Source of the DNA: an uncultured Phycisphaerales bacterium
Lineage (GTDB): Bacteria > Planctomycetota > Phycisphaerae > Phycisphaerales > UBA1924
Reading direction: 5' to 3'
DNA: 7,474 bases
NCBI GenBank assembly: GCA_937891445.1
Contig: CALAFV010000596.1
Span: 1-7,474, forward strand
The notes under the pieces were generated by a model. That model was given only the letters and a program-made list of their open reading frames with translations. It ran no database searches and was not told where the DNA came from. Both the position numbers and the translations under genes were made by a program. Shown piece after piece: positions 6,247 to 7,474 of the stretch (positions are counted from its first letter, which is position 1; each line of letters starts with the position of its first letter).

Positions 6247-6445
6247 TCAGGAGGGGAGTTGGCCGCCGGGGTTGTCGAGGTCCCATGTGGGCAGGAGGGG
6301 ATCGAGGAAGGCCAGGTCGCGGCGGTTACGGGATGCCGTAAAGGCAGTGGATGACTTCGGCGAGGGCATCCAGGCGCGGAAGGACGGAGCGAGCGCGGGC
6401 CAGCGCGGTGACGGCGGCGTCAAAGTCGGGCTGGCGGCGGGTCAT
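6247..6445 (-). pseudogene. Small hypothetical gene with an apparent single-base frameshift
   Basis: ATG 6445 opens a frame starting MTRRQPDFDAAVTALARA that stops after 39 codons at 6326. In the next frame the coding signal simply continues: from CGT at 6330 it reads RNRRDLAFLDPLLPTWDLDN and ends at TGA 6247-6249. Both halves have the C/G-rich third positions of the neighbouring genes. Dropping one G from the GGG run at 6331-6333 region (CCC on the coding strand, between ATC and CGT) joins them into one 65-residue protein, with the junction reading GI|RNRR. I do not recognise the family. There is no signal peptide or membrane segment; the first half looks helical. The gene lies on the same strand, 37 nt upstream of the TPR-YggX gene. 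It could be a decayed gene, a sequencing error in a short homopolymer, or two unrelated fragments. A TATCCT box lies 7 nt before the ATG. Confidence 0.45.
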
Positions 6446-6452
6446 ACGGCAC

Positions 6453-6458
6453 AGGATA
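6453..6458 (-). promoter_or_regulatory. Candidate -10 box (TATCCT) for the small frameshifted gene
   Basis: TATCCT on the minus strand ends 7 nt before the ATG at 6445, inside an AT-richer patch (GTTTGTATCC) of the divergent spacer. No Shine-Dalgarno is present. The position suggests a leaderless transcript; no clear -35 hexamer is visible. Confidence 0.3.
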
Positions 6459-6541
6459 CAAACTTGTGTGCGGATCGGTGCTGAGCGGTGAGCCGCCGCG
6501 TTGCTCCCGTCCGTTTCTCTCGGGGGCATCGGGCGCCGCCT

Positions 6542-6566
6542 ACGGGCTGAAAGCCCGTGCCACGGG
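6542..6566. repeat. REP-like palindromic element upstream of pyrD
   Basis: ACGGGCT (6542-6548) and AGCCCGT (6552-6558) form a perfect 7-pair stem with a GAA loop. The right arm can instead pair with the following bases, CCCGTG (6554-6559) with CACGGG (6561-6566), giving two mutually exclusive hairpins. The core GGGCTGAAAGCCCGTGCCAC resembles short palindromic repeats that I recall being scattered between genes in planctomycete-type genomes. Only one copy is in this window, so its repeat nature is inferred. It ends 16 nt before the pyrD start. Confidence 0.4.
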
Positions 6567-6569
6567 ACA

Positions 6570-6575
6570 TACTCT
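6570..6575 (+). promoter_or_regulatory. Candidate -10 box (TACTCT) for pyrD
   Basis: TACTCT ends 7 nt before the GTG start at 6583 and follows the REP-like hairpin directly. It is only a loose TANNNT match, and no Shine-Dalgarno is seen. It supports a leaderless start in the same way as the other unit-leading genes. Confidence 0.25.
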
Positions 6576-6582
6576 TCCGCCC

Positions 6583-7474
6583 GGTGCCTCCCTCCCAGCC
6601 GACCGACGATCCGATCCTCGTCACGAATCTCGCCGGCCTGAGCCTGCGCAACCCGGTCATGCTCGCGGCCGGGACGCATGGGACGCTCGATGAGTTCGGG
6701 GATGTGTGCCCGCTCGACACGGTCGGGGCGGTTGTGACCAAGAGCCTGACGCCCGAGCCGCGGGAGGGGAACCCGACGTGGCGGATCCTCGATGTCCGCG
6801 GCGGGGCGGGGATGCTCAACGCGATCGGGCTGGCCAACCCGGGGGTGGACCGCTTCTGCGAGCACCTGGCGGAGCGGGCGGCGGGGATGCCGACGGTGGT
6901 GGTCGGCTCGGCGGCGGGGTTCAGCATCGAGGACTACGTGCGGGTGGTGGGGACGCTGGACGCGTGGGGGGACCGCGGGATCCCGGCGATCGAGTTGAAC
7001 GTGTCGTGCCCGAACGTGCGGACGGGGACGGAGTTCGGGCACTCGCCGGGGCTGATCCGCGAGTTGATGACGGCCGTGCGGCCGGCGGCGACGCGGACGA
7101 AGTTGTTCGTGAAACTCTCGCCGGTGACGCCGGACCTGGTCGGCGTGGCGCGGGCGGCAATCGAGGCGGGGGCGGATGCGTTGACCCTGTGCAACACGAT
7201 GCCGGCGATGGCGATCGACGTGCGCACGCGCCGGCCGCGGCTGGCGAACGTGACCGGCGGGCTCTCCGGGCCGGGGGTGCACCCCGTGGCGGTGCGGCTG
7301 GTGCACGAGGTGTACCGCGGGGTGGCGAAGGACGCGGGGGTGCCGATCATCGGGGTGGGGGGGGTGATGGGATGGGAGGACGCCGCGGAGTTCATCCTCG
7401 CGGGGGCGACGGCGGTGCAGATGGGGACGGCGCTGCTGGCGGACCCGCGCTCGCCGCGGCGGGGGGGGGCGGGG
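6583..7474 (+). CDS. pyrD: Dihydroorotate dehydrogenase, class 1B catalytic subunit type, C-terminus cut by window edge
   Basis: This FMN enzyme oxidises dihydroorotate to orotate, the fourth step of UMP synthesis. It has 297 residues in the window. NPVMLAAGTHG (23-33), TKSLT with Lys53, GNPTWRI (62-68) and GMLNAIGLANPG (76-87) match class 1 enzymes. ELNVSCPNV (137-145) holds the active-site base Cys142; class 2 enzymes have Ser there, so this is class 1. KLSP (177-180), CNT (203-205), GGLSGP (225-230) with the P-x-A pattern following, and GVGGV (257-261) form the FMN and phosphate-binding parts. By family length (about 305-315) only the last 10-20 residues are missing. Class 1B normally needs the electron-transfer subunit PyrK, which is not in the window. 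GTG 6583 is chosen because no in-frame ATG lies upstream and the next ATG (6658) would delete the first strand. It is divergent from the small minus-strand gene. Confidence 0.92.

Noticed and set aside
6446..7306. Long minus-strand open frame opposite pyrD, continuous with the small gene at 6445
   Set aside because: The part above 6445 is Arg/His/Pro-rich antisense of pyrD; only the stretch from ATG 6445 downwards looks coding.

Overview
The window is very GC-rich and densely coded, with genes on both strands. Its gene content is core housekeeping plus one ABC exporter. The high GC, the sugar-isomerase-like TIM-barrel protein beside cmk, the TPR-plus-YggX fusion and the frequent lack of Shine-Dalgarno sites would fit a Planctomycetota (Phycisphaerae-like) genome. 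This is an inference from style, not a proven assignment. I see no phage, insertion sequence, CRISPR array, tRNA or rRNA.

Layout, left to right. (1) Minus strand, 1507 to 1: a TIM-barrel protein of the sugar phosphate isomerase/epimerase family, whose stop overlaps the start of cytidylate kinase (cmk) as ATGA. cmk runs off the left edge, probably missing only its last few residues. (2) Plus strand, 1661-2038: gcvH, the lipoyl carrier of the glycine cleavage system, with a strong hairpin in its leader. (3) Plus strand, 2227-5467: a two-gene ABC exporter operon, a LolD/MacB/YbbA-type ATPase followed by an 851-residue YbbP-like permease, overlapping by 50 nt. (4) A 70-nt convergent spacer filled by nested inverted repeats. 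(5) Minus strand, 6209-5538: a TPR protein with a C-terminal Fe(2+)-trafficking (YggX) domain. Upstream of it on the same strand is a small gene that looks frameshifted (6445-6247). (6) Plus strand from 6583: pyrD, class 1B type, running off the right edge and preceded by a palindromic REP-like element.

The genes belong to separate systems: pyrimidine metabolism (cmk, pyrD), one-carbon metabolism (gcvH), envelope transport (the ABC pair) and iron or oxidative-stress handling (the TPR-YggX fusion). The points most worth a second look are: the TPR-YggX fusion lacking the N-terminal cysteine of classical YggX; the TIM-barrel protein whose metal-binding positions are largely replaced; the likely frameshift in the small ORF; a recurring TANNNT box 5-11 nt upstream of the genes that start transcription units, suggesting leaderless mRNAs; and a switch from C-rich to G-rich on the plus strand that does not follow gene direction. 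I found no clearly new multi-gene system.
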